A stretch of 6,507 bases of DNA, from assembly GCA_033764445.1 (NCBI GenBank), contig JANRIZ010000100.1, forward strand, positions 1-6,507, in the 5' to 3' direction. Below, piece by piece: positions 1-6,060 of the stretch. Below the pieces are notes generated by a model that did not search any database, was not told the origin of the DNA, and worked only from the letters and a program-made list of their open reading frames with translations. The first letter of the stretch is position 1, and each line of letters begins with the position of its first letter. This DNA comes from JANRIZ01 sp033764445. GTDB taxonomy: Bacteria; Verrucomicrobiota; Verrucomicrobiia; JAWXBN01. The translations under genes and the position numbers were made by a program.

Positions 1-1370
1 CCGGCTTCGAGCAGCCGTTCGGCCGAGGGTTTGCCGAAGTATTTTTTCTCGAAGGGTCCGATGGTTTTGGCCTGGCGGTCCGCCTCGATGAGTTCCGCGT
101 AGCGTCCCCATAGAATGACCGTCTGGAGGAGGGAGGCCAGCGGCTGGTTGGGGAAGAGGGATTTGAGCCTGTCCCCGAGTTCGTTTTCGGTGATCAACTG
201 CCCCGGGGAATTTTGAATCATTTCCAGGATCATCTGGATGAGGGGGATGCGGGACATCTGGCTGTTGAGGATGCGACGGCGTTCGATATTCGAGGCGTTG
301 ATAAAACGCAGCCCCTCCTCGGTCAGAGCGATGGACTGACCCTGGACATGGGCCATGTCGAGCATTTCCGCACCCCGGACCACCGGCAGAATCAGGCTGA
401 ATTCCCGGCCGATTTCCGCTGCCAGTTCCGGCAGGTCATGGGTCTGGGTGTTGATGGACTCGAGCAGACCGCTGATTTCGGCCAGGTTCACCTGGGGGAG
501 CGGCTCGATCTTGGATTCCGGTGCCTGGGAGTCGGGAATGGCGGTGCCGGCGGCCGCCACCGATTTTTTGCCTGTGAGCATCGAGGAGGTCAGCGCCTTG
601 TGGATTTCCGTGGCGAATTCCTCGAAGCGGCGTGTGCCGGTTTTGCGGGGGTAGGGCAGGTCGTTGTGCATGACAGCCTGGATCCGGCCCGGGTGGGCGG
701 CCAGAACGACGATTTTGCGGGCCAGCAGGACCGCTTCCTCGACGTTGTGGGTGGCCACCAGCAGGGCGTTGATTCCCGAGGCCGGGTCGGCAATGATGCG
801 GGAGGTTTCATTGCGCAGCGTCTCGGCGGTGAGGACGTCGAGATCGCCGAAGGGTTCATCCAGGCAGAGAATCTGGGGGCGGAGAATCAGGGCCCGGGCC
901 AGGCCCACGCGCTGTTTCATCCCCCCCGAGAGTTCGCGGGGAAGCACCTCCTCGTAGCCCGACAGACCGATCATGGAAATGACCGACTCAAAACGCCGGG
1001 CGATCTCCCCGCGCGGAAGCGGGGAATTGATCAGACCCAGCATGACATTTTCGCGGACCGTCAGCCATGGCAGCAGGGCGAAACTTTGAAAGACCATGGA
1101 GACGAGAGGATTGATCCCCGCCAGCGGTTTTCCGCGGACAAAAACCTGGCCGCTGGAGGGAGGGACCAGACCGCAGAGGATGCGCAGGAGAACCGACTTG
1201 CCGCAACCCGGGGGGCCAAGAACGGCGACGAAATCGTTTTCGCGGAGGGTCAGACTGATGTCATGCAGCAGGTCCTCCCCCGCGACGTTTTCGCGGGCCG
1301 GTCCCGGACGGGTGGAGCCCGAGAGACACACGTTTTGCAGTTCGCAGAGGATTTTGGATTGTTCGGACAT
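1..1370 (-). CDS. ABC importer ATPase, NitT/TauT type, with C-terminal AAA-associated domain (3' end outside window)
   Basis: This is the energy-coupling subunit of an anion-type ABC importer, acting at the cytoplasmic face of the inner membrane. I translated it directly: 456 codons are open and no stop is reached before the window edge. Visible motifs are Walker A GPPGCGKS (residues 52-59), Q-loop VFQ (Q95) followed by SFALLPWLTVREN as in nitrate/sulfonate/taurine ATPases, signature LSGGMKQRV (147-155), Walker B ILCLDEP (167-173), D-loop GDLD (175-178) and H-loop THN (H208). After a polar linker at about 267-290 comes a roughly 160-residue helical region resembling the AAA-associated C-terminal domain that is fused to some nitrate/sulfonate/bicarbonate ATPases. 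The ATG at 1370 lies 15 bases beyond the permease stop and has no clear Shine-Dalgarno sequence, which suggests translational coupling. The usual FGALD is FGDLD here. The ATPase family is secure; the substrate is unknown. Confidence 0.93.
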   Translation of the reverse strand, partial: MSEQSKILCELQNVCLSGSTRPGPARENVAGEDLLHDISLTLRENDFVAVLGPPGCGKSVLLRILCGLVPPSSGQVFVRGKPLAGINPLVSMVFQSFALLPWLTVRENVMLGLINSPLPRGEIARRFESVISMIGLSGYEEVLPRELSGGMKQRVGLARALILRPQILCLDEPFGDLDVLTAETLRNETSRIIADPASGINALLVATHNVEEAVLLARKIVVLAAHPGRIQAVMHNDLPYPRKTGTRRFEEFATEIHKALTSSMLTGKKSVAAAGTAIPDSQAPESKIEPLPQVNLAEISGLLESINTQTHDLPELAAEIGREFSLILPVVRGAEMLDMAHVQGQSIALTEEGLRFINASNIERRRILNSQMSRIPLIQMILEMIQNSPGQLITENELGDRLKSLFPNQPLASLLQTVILWGRYAELIEADRQAKTIGPFEKKYFGKPSAERLLEA

Positions 1371-1385
1371 GGTTGGGGATCAGGA

Positions 1386-3089
1386 TCAGTAGGTGTAGCG
1401 TTTTTCCGCCATCTGGCAAAGCGGATTCCAGAACAGACGGTTGAGGAGGATGGTGGCCGCCGCCAGCAGGACCATGGCCGCGGCCAGGATTTGGAGATGA
1501 CCGTGGGAGGCGGCCAGGATCAGGGTCGAGCCGATTCCCGAGGTTTTCAAATAGGTGTGGCTGAGGAGGACATATTCGGCGACCAGGGCGGCATTCCAGG
1601 CGAGCCCAGCGGCCATGGCCCACCCGACCATCAGGCGGGGGAGCATGGCCGGGAGAAAGAGCAGACGCCAGCGATCGAAACGGGAGACCTTGCAAAAGGC
1701 CATCGTGTCGATCAAGTCCCGTGGAATGGCCGAAACCCCCGAGATGACGTGTTGAAGAATGATCCCCTGGATGGCCACAGCCATCAGCAGGACCGAACCC
1801 CACTGGAGCGAACCTCCCAGCAGGAGGATGCACGACGAAAGGACCGGGAAAAGCATCGGAGTCGGAAAAGCCGAAACAAAACCGATCACCGGCTGCAGTT
1901 GTCGCGCCCGAGGATGATTCAGGCCCACGACCAGTCCCAGCGGAATCGCCCACAGGGAGCTGAGGAGCAGGGCTGCGACCACACGGAGCAGGGTCCTGCC
2001 CAACTGGCGGAGCAATCCCGCCCATTGTGCCGGTTCAATATCCCACAGGATCGCCAGCAGCTGGGTGCACAGATAGGCCGCCGCCGCCACCAGCGCCATG
2101 AGAATGATCCACCATACCGGACGGACCAGCACAACCAGGGCCACCCGGGCCAGATGCAGAACGCGGCGCAGCCCGAGCCAGAGGGGTGTGTGAAAAAACA
2201 GGCGGAAAACCGAGAGCGTGTGGTGGGTGAATTCCGCATTTTTGAGCCGTTCCCAGAGCCGGATTTTCTGATCCGTCTCCCCGGTGTCGACCAGCGTGGT
2301 GTATTTTTTGGTATGACGGATGATCGGACGCCAGACAAACCAATCCGTCAGCAAAAGGATGCCCGCCATGGTCCCCAGGGCGGCGCATTGGGCCGGGACA
2401 TTGTGTTCTGCCGCGGCGTGGGCCATGTAGGAACCCAGACCCGGCAGCAGAAAATGGGTCCCATCCAGTGTGAAGGCCTCGCAGATGGACAGGAAAAACC
2501 AGCTCCCGGCCATCGTGGCCAGCCCCGTGTGTGCGAGATGGTTCAGGCAGAGCGGCAGTTCGATTTTGCGGAAGGTCTGCCAGCGGGTGAGCCGGGACAA
2601 TCGGGAAACGGCGCGAAAGTCCTCCGGGATGGCTTGCAGGGAATCGTACACACTGCGGGACATGGTCCAGACCTGGACGCCCACCAGAACCAGCAGACAT
2701 GCGAGTTCCGGCCCCAGACCGGAGCGGGGAACAAGCCAGAACATGGCCAGCATCAGCCCCGGAAGAGCCGCCAGAACGGGGACGCCCTGGAAGAGGTCGC
2801 ACACGGCCAGAATGAACCGTCTGGCCTGGGGATCGTGCGCCGCCCAGGCCCCCAGCATGATGGCCAGCACGAGGGACACCACATAGGCGAGCAGGGCCCG
2901 GGCCAGTGACAGGATCGAATACTCGACAAAGGAAACCGTGCCCAGGGAGATGCGCAGGACGGGCATTTGTGAGCCGTGCCAGGAGCCCCCCGCGGAAATG
3001 ATCATATAGATCAGCGCCCCGACCATCGAAAAGACGAGGAAGTCCGCCGGGTCAAGCCGGCGGATGAGGGGTTTGAATAGCAGTTGCAT
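1386..3089 (-). CDS. Duplicated ABC transporter permease (two fused NitT/TauT-type permease domains)
   Basis: This 567-residue inner-membrane protein carries both membrane halves of an ABC importer in one chain, like the 'ABC-type anion transport system, duplicated permease component' family (COG4986). Half 1 spans about residues 55-260, with DLFQGVPVLAALPGL (98-112) and the ATPase-docking EAA loop from IPEDFRAVSR to the IELP at 176-179. A hydrophilic, charged linker runs from about 258 to 315. Half 2 spans about 316-555, with an EAA loop at IPRDLIDT (455-462) ending in LP (479-480), then GWAMAAGLAWNAALVAEY (489-506), a stretch I associate with this family. I count about 12 hydrophobic segments. 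The frame stays open upstream to 3278, but that extension is Arg/Pro-rich and unlike a permease, so I start at the ATG at 3089, although no good Shine-Dalgarno precedes it. The glycine expected in the EAA loop is R166 in half 1 and K467 in half 2. It partners with the ATPase 15 bases downstream. Confidence 0.9.
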   Translation of the reverse strand: MQLLFKPLIRRLDPADFLVFSMVGALIYMIISAGGSWHGSQMPVLRISLGTVSFVEYSILSLARALLAYVVSLVLAIMLGAWAAHDPQARRFILAVCDLFQGVPVLAALPGLMLAMFWLVPRSGLGPELACLLVLVGVQVWTMSRSVYDSLQAIPEDFRAVSRLSRLTRWQTFRKIELPLCLNHLAHTGLATMAGSWFFLSICEAFTLDGTHFLLPGLGSYMAHAAAEHNVPAQCAALGTMAGILLLTDWFVWRPIIRHTKKYTTLVDTGETDQKIRLWERLKNAEFTHHTLSVFRLFFHTPLWLGLRRVLHLARVALVVLVRPVWWIILMALVAAAAYLCTQLLAILWDIEPAQWAGLLRQLGRTLLRVVAALLLSSLWAIPLGLVVGLNHPRARQLQPVIGFVSAFPTPMLFPVLSSCILLLGGSLQWGSVLLMAVAIQGIILQHVISGVSAIPRDLIDTMAFCKVSRFDRWRLLFLPAMLPRLMVGWAMAAGLAWNAALVAEYVLLSHTYLKTSGIGSTLILAASHGHLQILAAAMVLLAAATILLNRLFWNPLCQMAEKRYTY

Positions 3090-3187
3090 GCCGGGGTGAA
3101 AAATCGTGGACAAGGCCGGGGCAATTTGCACGCCGAATCTGGCGACGACGACAGCAGACGGACGGGCCGGAAACCGTGAATGGGACG

Positions 3188-3217
3188 GGCGGGAAAATAG
3201 TGCTTTTCGCCCCCGCC
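3188..3217. repeat. Interrupted inverted repeat in the divergent spacer
   Basis: Between the divergent permease and synthase genes, GGCGG-GAAAA (3188-3197) faces TTTTC (3204-3208) and CCGCC (3213-3217). This leaves a 6-base loop TAGTGC and a 4-base bulge GCCC on the right arm. It ends 23 bases before the chosen synthase start, so it could be an operator half-site pair or a hairpin in the 5' leader of the synthase mRNA. The pairing is read from the sequence; any function is inference. A GC-rich spacer can give such a match by chance. The rest of the 151-base spacer (3090-3240) shows no convincing -35/-10 pair on either strand. Confidence 0.4.
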
Positions 3218-3240
3218 GGTTTGGCCTTGGCTCTTGGGTT

Positions 3241-4293
3241 GTGAACCCCTCCGGATTTCTGATCGGCCCCCTGCTCAAGGAGGTGTCCCGGTCCTTTTAC
3301 CTGACCCTGCGCATTTTGCCCGGGCCCCTGCGGGCACCGGTGAGCCTCGCCTATCTCCTGGCCCGGGCCACCGACACGATTGCCGACACCCGGGTGATCG
3401 GACGGACCGAGCGTCGGCACCATTTGCAGGCACTCCGCAGAATGATCCTGGAAGGAGCCGATCCGCGGGCCCTGGGAGAAATCCGCCAATCGCTGGGGGA
3501 ACATCAGCAGAACCCATCGGAGCGGATACTGCTGGAACGGTTGGATGAGAGCCTGGAGTTTCTCGGGCGGCAGAGTGAATTTGACCGGGCGGAAATCCGG
3601 CGGGTCCTGGAGGTCATTGTCGCCGGGCAGGATCTCGATCTTGAGCGGTTTGGCGAATCCGCCGACGAGTTGCGGGCCCTGCCGGTTTCGGAGGACCTTG
3701 AAGATTACACGTACCGGGTGGCCGGCTGTGTGGGGGAATTCTGGACGCGGATGTGTGCCGGGCATCTGTCCGGTGTGCGGCATTGGGGGAGGGCGGAGAT
3801 GATCGGGCGGGGCATCCGTTTTGGCAAGGGACTGCAACTGGTCAATATTTTGCGCGACATGCCGCGGGATTTGCGCAACGGCCGGTGTTATCTCCCGGCC
3901 ACGGAATTGCAGGAGACCGGGGTGACCCCGGAGGCCCTGCTCGACGCGCGGAATTTTGACCGGGTGCGTCCCGTCTACGCCCGCTGGCTGGCGCGGGCCC
4001 GCGAGCATCTCGATCATGCCTGGGACTACACGTGCGCGTATCCGCGGAGCCTGTGGCGGATGCGGCTGGCCTGTGCCTGGCCTGTGCTGATCGGCCATCG
4101 GACCCTGGACCTGCTGGGGGAACCCGGGGCCAACCCTTTGGACCCCGCCCGCACCGTGAAGGTGACGCGGGCACAGGTGCGCCGCATTGTTTTTGACACC
4201 GGAGTGCGCGTTTTCTGTGACAAGGCCTTCGGCAATCTGCACCGGGCCGGACGCAAAAAGCAGGGGGAAGTTGGTGCGTGCGGAGGGACTTGA
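3241..4293 (+). CDS. Squalene/phytoene synthase family protein
   Basis: This head-to-head prenyl transferase of the trans-isoprenyl diphosphate synthase family would condense two farnesyl or geranylgeranyl diphosphates to squalene or phytoene, feeding hopanoid, sterol or carotenoid synthesis. From the GTG at 3241 it has 350 residues, a little longer than typical bacterial HpnC/HpnD/CrtB enzymes. Family motifs are SRSFYLT (16-22), the first aspartate-rich motif DTIAD (45-49), DYTYRVAGCVGEFW (155-168), the second motif LVNILRDMPRD (200-210) and GRCYLP (214-219). The frame stays open upstream to a GTG at 3106, but those 45 codons look unlike the family and homologues usually begin just before the SRSF motif, so GTG 3241 is preferred. 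No clear Shine-Dalgarno is visible. The gene stands alone on the plus strand with no pathway partner in view, so squalene versus phytoene cannot be decided. Its last seven codons and stop lie within the convergent tRNA gene. Confidence 0.9.
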   Translation: MNPSGFLIGPLLKEVSRSFYLTLRILPGPLRAPVSLAYLLARATDTIADTRVIGRTERRHHLQALRRMILEGADPRALGEIRQSLGEHQQNPSERILLERLDESLEFLGRQSEFDRAEIRRVLEVIVAGQDLDLERFGESADELRALPVSEDLEDYTYRVAGCVGEFWTRMCAGHLSGVRHWGRAEMIGRGIRFGKGLQLVNILRDMPRDLRNGRCYLPATELQETGVTPEALLDARNFDRVRPVYARWLARAREHLDHAWDYTCAYPRSLWRMRLACAWPVLIGHRTLDLLGEPGANPLDPARTVKVTRAQVRRIVFDTGVRVFCDKAFGNLHRAGRKKQGEVGACGGT

Positions 4294-4356
4294 ACCCACA
4301 CCCCTTGCGGGACCAGATCCTAAGTCTGGCGCGTCTGCCAATTTCGCCACGCACGC
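4272..4356 (-). tRNA. tRNA-Leu (anticodon UAG), CCA encoded
   Basis: On the minus strand an 85-base type II tRNA can be folded. The acceptor arm is GCGTGCG (4356-4350) with CGCACGC (4282-4276), discriminator A at 4275 and a genome-encoded CCA at 4274-4272. The D arm contains GCGAAATTGGCAGACGC. The anticodon stem CCAGA/TCTGG encloses loop CTTAGGA with anticodon TAG at 4322-4320. The long variable arm CCC-GCAA-GGG is typical of leucine tRNAs, and the T loop is TTCAAGT. The T stem GTGGG/CCCTC has a U-U mismatch at 50-64. It should decode CUA and probably other CUN codons. Its 3' end overlaps the end of the convergent synthase gene by 22 bases. Confidence 0.96.
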
Positions 4357-4380
4357 GGGAACGGAAAGAGTGTGGCGGGA

Positions 4381-4409
4381 ATCATGCGTCAGGGTCCGTC
4401 ATTTGGCAA
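4381..4409 (-). promoter_or_regulatory. Probable sigma70-type promoter for tRNA-Leu
   Basis: On the minus strand TTGCCA (4409-4404) matches five of six bases of the -35 consensus. It is separated by exactly 17 bases from CATGAT (4386-4381), which matches four of six bases of the -10 consensus. Transcription would begin near 4374, leaving a leader of roughly 18 bases before the mature tRNA 5' end at 4356. Both position and spacing suit a tRNA promoter. The whole 83-base gap between the glycosyltransferase stop and the tRNA holds nothing else convincing. Confidence 0.5.
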
Positions 4410-4439
4410 GCCGGGAAGGCGGACAGCCGGAGGGACGGA

Positions 4440-5378
4440 TTACGGGAAATCCGACAGGGCCATCGAAAAAACCTCTTCCGGGGAAATGGAGGCGAGCGTT
4501 CCGTCATGGGCGCGGATGACCGTGGTGACGGGGCCTTTCGGGGCCCACAGGACCGGGTCGCTCGGGCCGAAAAGACAGATGACCCGGGTGCCGACGGCCG
4601 CCGCCAGATGGGAGATTCCCGAGTCGTGTCCGAGAAACACCCGGCAATTTTGCAGGAGAGCGGCCAGCGTTTCCAGCGGCAGAGAGTCCGCGGAAACCGT
4701 GCCCGGAGGGGCGGCTGTTTCCGGGCGATGTTCCCTCTCCGCGTCACCGGTCACCCACAGAACCCGGACCCCCGAGCGGGCGGGAAGTCGGGCCGCGACC
4801 CAGTGCCAGTGTGTGAGCGGCCAGTTTTTTGCAGGGGAACCGCTGCCCGGATGGATCGCGATCAGAGGGGATGAAGGCGGGATCCCCGCATTCTGCAGAA
4901 AGGTGGCCGCGGCGGCGCGATCCGTCTCCGAGGGGAAAAGCCGTGGGGAGAGGTCGGCACAGAAGACCGCCAGTTTCAAAAGACCTTCCGCAAATTGTTC
5001 CGTCGCGTGGGCGGGGCGGGCGGGATCGGGTTTATGACGGCAGGACACCACCTGGGGGACCCCCGCGCGGAGCAGATTGTCGCGGAGGAGATCATCCGGA
5101 TCGTAGAGGTGGGAGATGACCAGATCGTATTCGGAGAAGGTGTCGCAAAGGTCCGTGGGGAGGGGAATGTTTCGCGCGAAAAATTTTGCAAAACCCGCCG
5201 TATCGAGGGAGAGAAAATTTTCCGCGTAATGACGGCCCGTGACCAGACCCGCCATGCGGGGATACCCCATGATGTCGATCTGGGAATCAGGATAAGTTTG
5301 TTTCAGTGCGTGCCAGCCCGGCAGCGAGAGGATGAAGTCGCCGATGGCACCGCCGCGCAAAATGAGGAAGCGGGGCAT
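4440..5378 (-). CDS. Glycosyltransferase family 9 protein (ADP-heptose:LPS heptosyltransferase-like)
   Basis: This 312-residue cytosolic enzyme has the two-Rossmann-fold (GT-B) layout of family 9, whose members transfer heptose from ADP-heptose to the lipopolysaccharide inner core at the inner membrane. The N-terminal domain starts with the typical FLILRGGAIGDFILSLPG (4-21), where the loop after the first strand carries D14. The C-terminal sugar-nucleotide domain has IAIHPGSGSPAKNWP (173-187), FLGHDSGISHLAAAVGT (248-264) and LFGPSDPVLWAP (269-280). Length and motif order match complete WaaC/WaaF/RfaF-like proteins, but the acceptor and sugar cannot be assigned. The ATG at 5378 follows the upstream membrane-protein stop by 31 bases, and a GGGGGAG 13 bases before it is a distant possible Shine-Dalgarno. 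It is the last gene of a minus-strand run, with tRNA-Leu 83 bases further on. No clear terminator follows. Confidence 0.92.
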   Translation of the reverse strand: MPRFLILRGGAIGDFILSLPGWHALKQTYPDSQIDIMGYPRMAGLVTGRHYAENFLSLDTAGFAKFFARNIPLPTDLCDTFSEYDLVISHLYDPDDLLRDNLLRAGVPQVVSCRHKPDPARPAHATEQFAEGLLKLAVFCADLSPRLFPSETDRAAAATFLQNAGIPPSSPLIAIHPGSGSPAKNWPLTHWHWVAARLPARSGVRVLWVTGDAEREHRPETAAPPGTVSADSLPLETLAALLQNCRVFLGHDSGISHLAAAVGTRVICLFGPSDPVLWAPKGPVTTVIRAHDGTLASISPEEVFSMALSDFP

Positions 5379-5409
5379 GGTTTTGTTTTGACTCCCCCGG
5401 GGCCGGTTT

Positions 5410-5979
5410 TTAAAAGCGCAGGAAGGCGAGGACGATGAGCAGCAGGCCGAAGAGCAGGCCCGCCATGGCTCCGGCGGCGTAAACGGTTTTGTGTGCCCGG
5501 AGATAATCCAGGGCGTCCCGCATCAGATAGGGTTTGCCGACCATGAACATGCCGGCAATGACCCAGGCATAGGCGAGCACGACCAGAATCAGGCGTTCCC
5601 AGGGCTCCTGCAGGAAAGCCGACTTGAGGATCGGACAGGCCGCCATCAGCAGGAGACAGCCGAGCGCGCGGACGGCGAGGAAATCGGTGACAAAGCGGAT
5701 GATCAGGAATGCCGCGACCGGGGAGGCGATGACGATCCAATGGCGCCAGTGGGCGAAACTGCCGATATTGATCTGGTAACACAGCCACAACACCCAGACG
5801 ATATTGAAGAGGATCAGGATGGCCCCCAGAAAGTGATTGCGGGGAAAACGGCGGAGGGAGGACAGGGAGGTTTTCGGATAAAAGACCGCCCAGGCGTGGG
5901 AGAGAACGTAGAGAATCCCGACTGTGAGACTGACCTGACGCAGGGTGACATCCGGATAGATGAGGGGAAGGGAGACCAT
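5410..5979 (-). CDS. Polytopic membrane protein of unknown function
   Basis: I do not recognise this 189-residue protein. It has five or six hydrophobic segments, at about residues 16-33, 50-70, 80-96, 98-115, 128-148 and 166-187, joined by short Arg/Lys-rich loops such as SLRRFPRNHF (41-50) and RDALDYLRAHK (154-164). There is no signal-peptide cleavage site, catalytic motif or metal-ligand cluster that I can name. It ends three residues after the last segment, with FLRF. The frame can be extended to a TTG at 6018, but those 13 extra residues are Arg/Pro-rich, so the ATG at 5979 is preferred; neither start has a good Shine-Dalgarno. It lies 31 bases upstream of the GT9 gene in the same direction, so the two are probably co-transcribed. 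A role in envelope or glycan assembly is inference from that position only. The hydrophobic, coherent translation makes a real gene very likely. Confidence 0.8.
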   Translation of the reverse strand: MVSLPLIYPDVTLRQVSLTVGILYVLSHAWAVFYPKTSLSSLRRFPRNHFLGAILILFNIVWVLWLCYQINIGSFAHWRHWIVIASPVAAFLIIRFVTDFLAVRALGCLLLMAACPILKSAFLQEPWERLILVVLAYAWVIAGMFMVGKPYLMRDALDYLRAHKTVYAAGAMAGLLFGLLLIVLAFLRF

Positions 5980-6060
5980 GGGAAGATGAGGTCTAGAGGG
6001 AAACGGGCGCGGGGACAAAGGGAAAATGAGAGAGGAGGGCGCCGGGTGCCGGGGGCCTTC
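5980..6060 (-). other. Intergenic leader, pyrimidine-rich on the coding strand
   Basis: This 81-base gap separates the unrecognised gene from the membrane-protein gene. Read on the minus strand, the part from about 6036 to the membrane-protein ATG is strongly pyrimidine-rich, with only scattered purines, and contains no recognisable Shine-Dalgarno or sigma70 -35/-10 pair. The first part, next to the upstream stop, is very GC-rich (GGCCCCCGGCACCCGGCGCC). I see no T-tract terminator, so read-through from the upstream gene is possible. Confidence 0.35.

Noticed and set aside
1919..2802. Two minus-strand frames overlapping the permease gene (1919-2338 and 2035-2802)
   Set aside because: Both are out-of-frame products of the permease sequence (Arg/Gly/Trp-rich), and the in-frame reading explains the region completely.
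213..2909. An 898-codon plus-strand open frame
   Set aside because: It lies antisense across the ATPase and the permease genes, both of which have clear family motifs. Its translation is Gln/Arg/Gly/His-rich low-complexity sequence with no domain, as expected for the shadow of GC-rich coding DNA.
4255..4271. T5 run downstream of tRNA-Leu on the minus strand (AAAAA at 4255-4259), considered as a terminator
   Set aside because: No GC-rich hairpin precedes it other than the tRNA itself, and it lies inside synthase coding sequence.
3052..4350. A 432-codon minus-strand frame opposite the synthase
   Set aside because: Its N-terminus MAKLADAPDLGSGPARGVG is simply the tRNA-Leu gene translated, a well-known annotation artefact. 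The rest is the antisense shadow of the synthase.
3842..4354. A second minus-strand frame starting inside tRNA-Leu (MRGEIGRRARLRIW...)
   Set aside because: It is another reading frame of the tRNA followed by synthase antisense sequence, Arg/Pro/Ala-rich and without any motif.
4395..4439. Inverted arms TCCGTC and GACGGA downstream of the GT9 stop, considered as a terminator
   Set aside because: The arms are only six bases long with 33 bases between them, there is no T-tract, and the region also holds the probable tRNA promoter.
4278..4874. Plus-strand frames opposite tRNA-Leu and the GT9 gene
   Set aside because: The first begins MRRDLNPHPLRDQILSLAR, which is antisense tRNA. The remainder is antisense to a glycosyltransferase with full motifs.
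5391..5406. GC-rich near-palindrome around CCCCGGGG between the membrane-protein and GT9 genes
   Set aside because: It has no loop and no following T-tract in the direction of transcription. It more likely just carries the G-rich possible Shine-Dalgarno of the GT9 gene.
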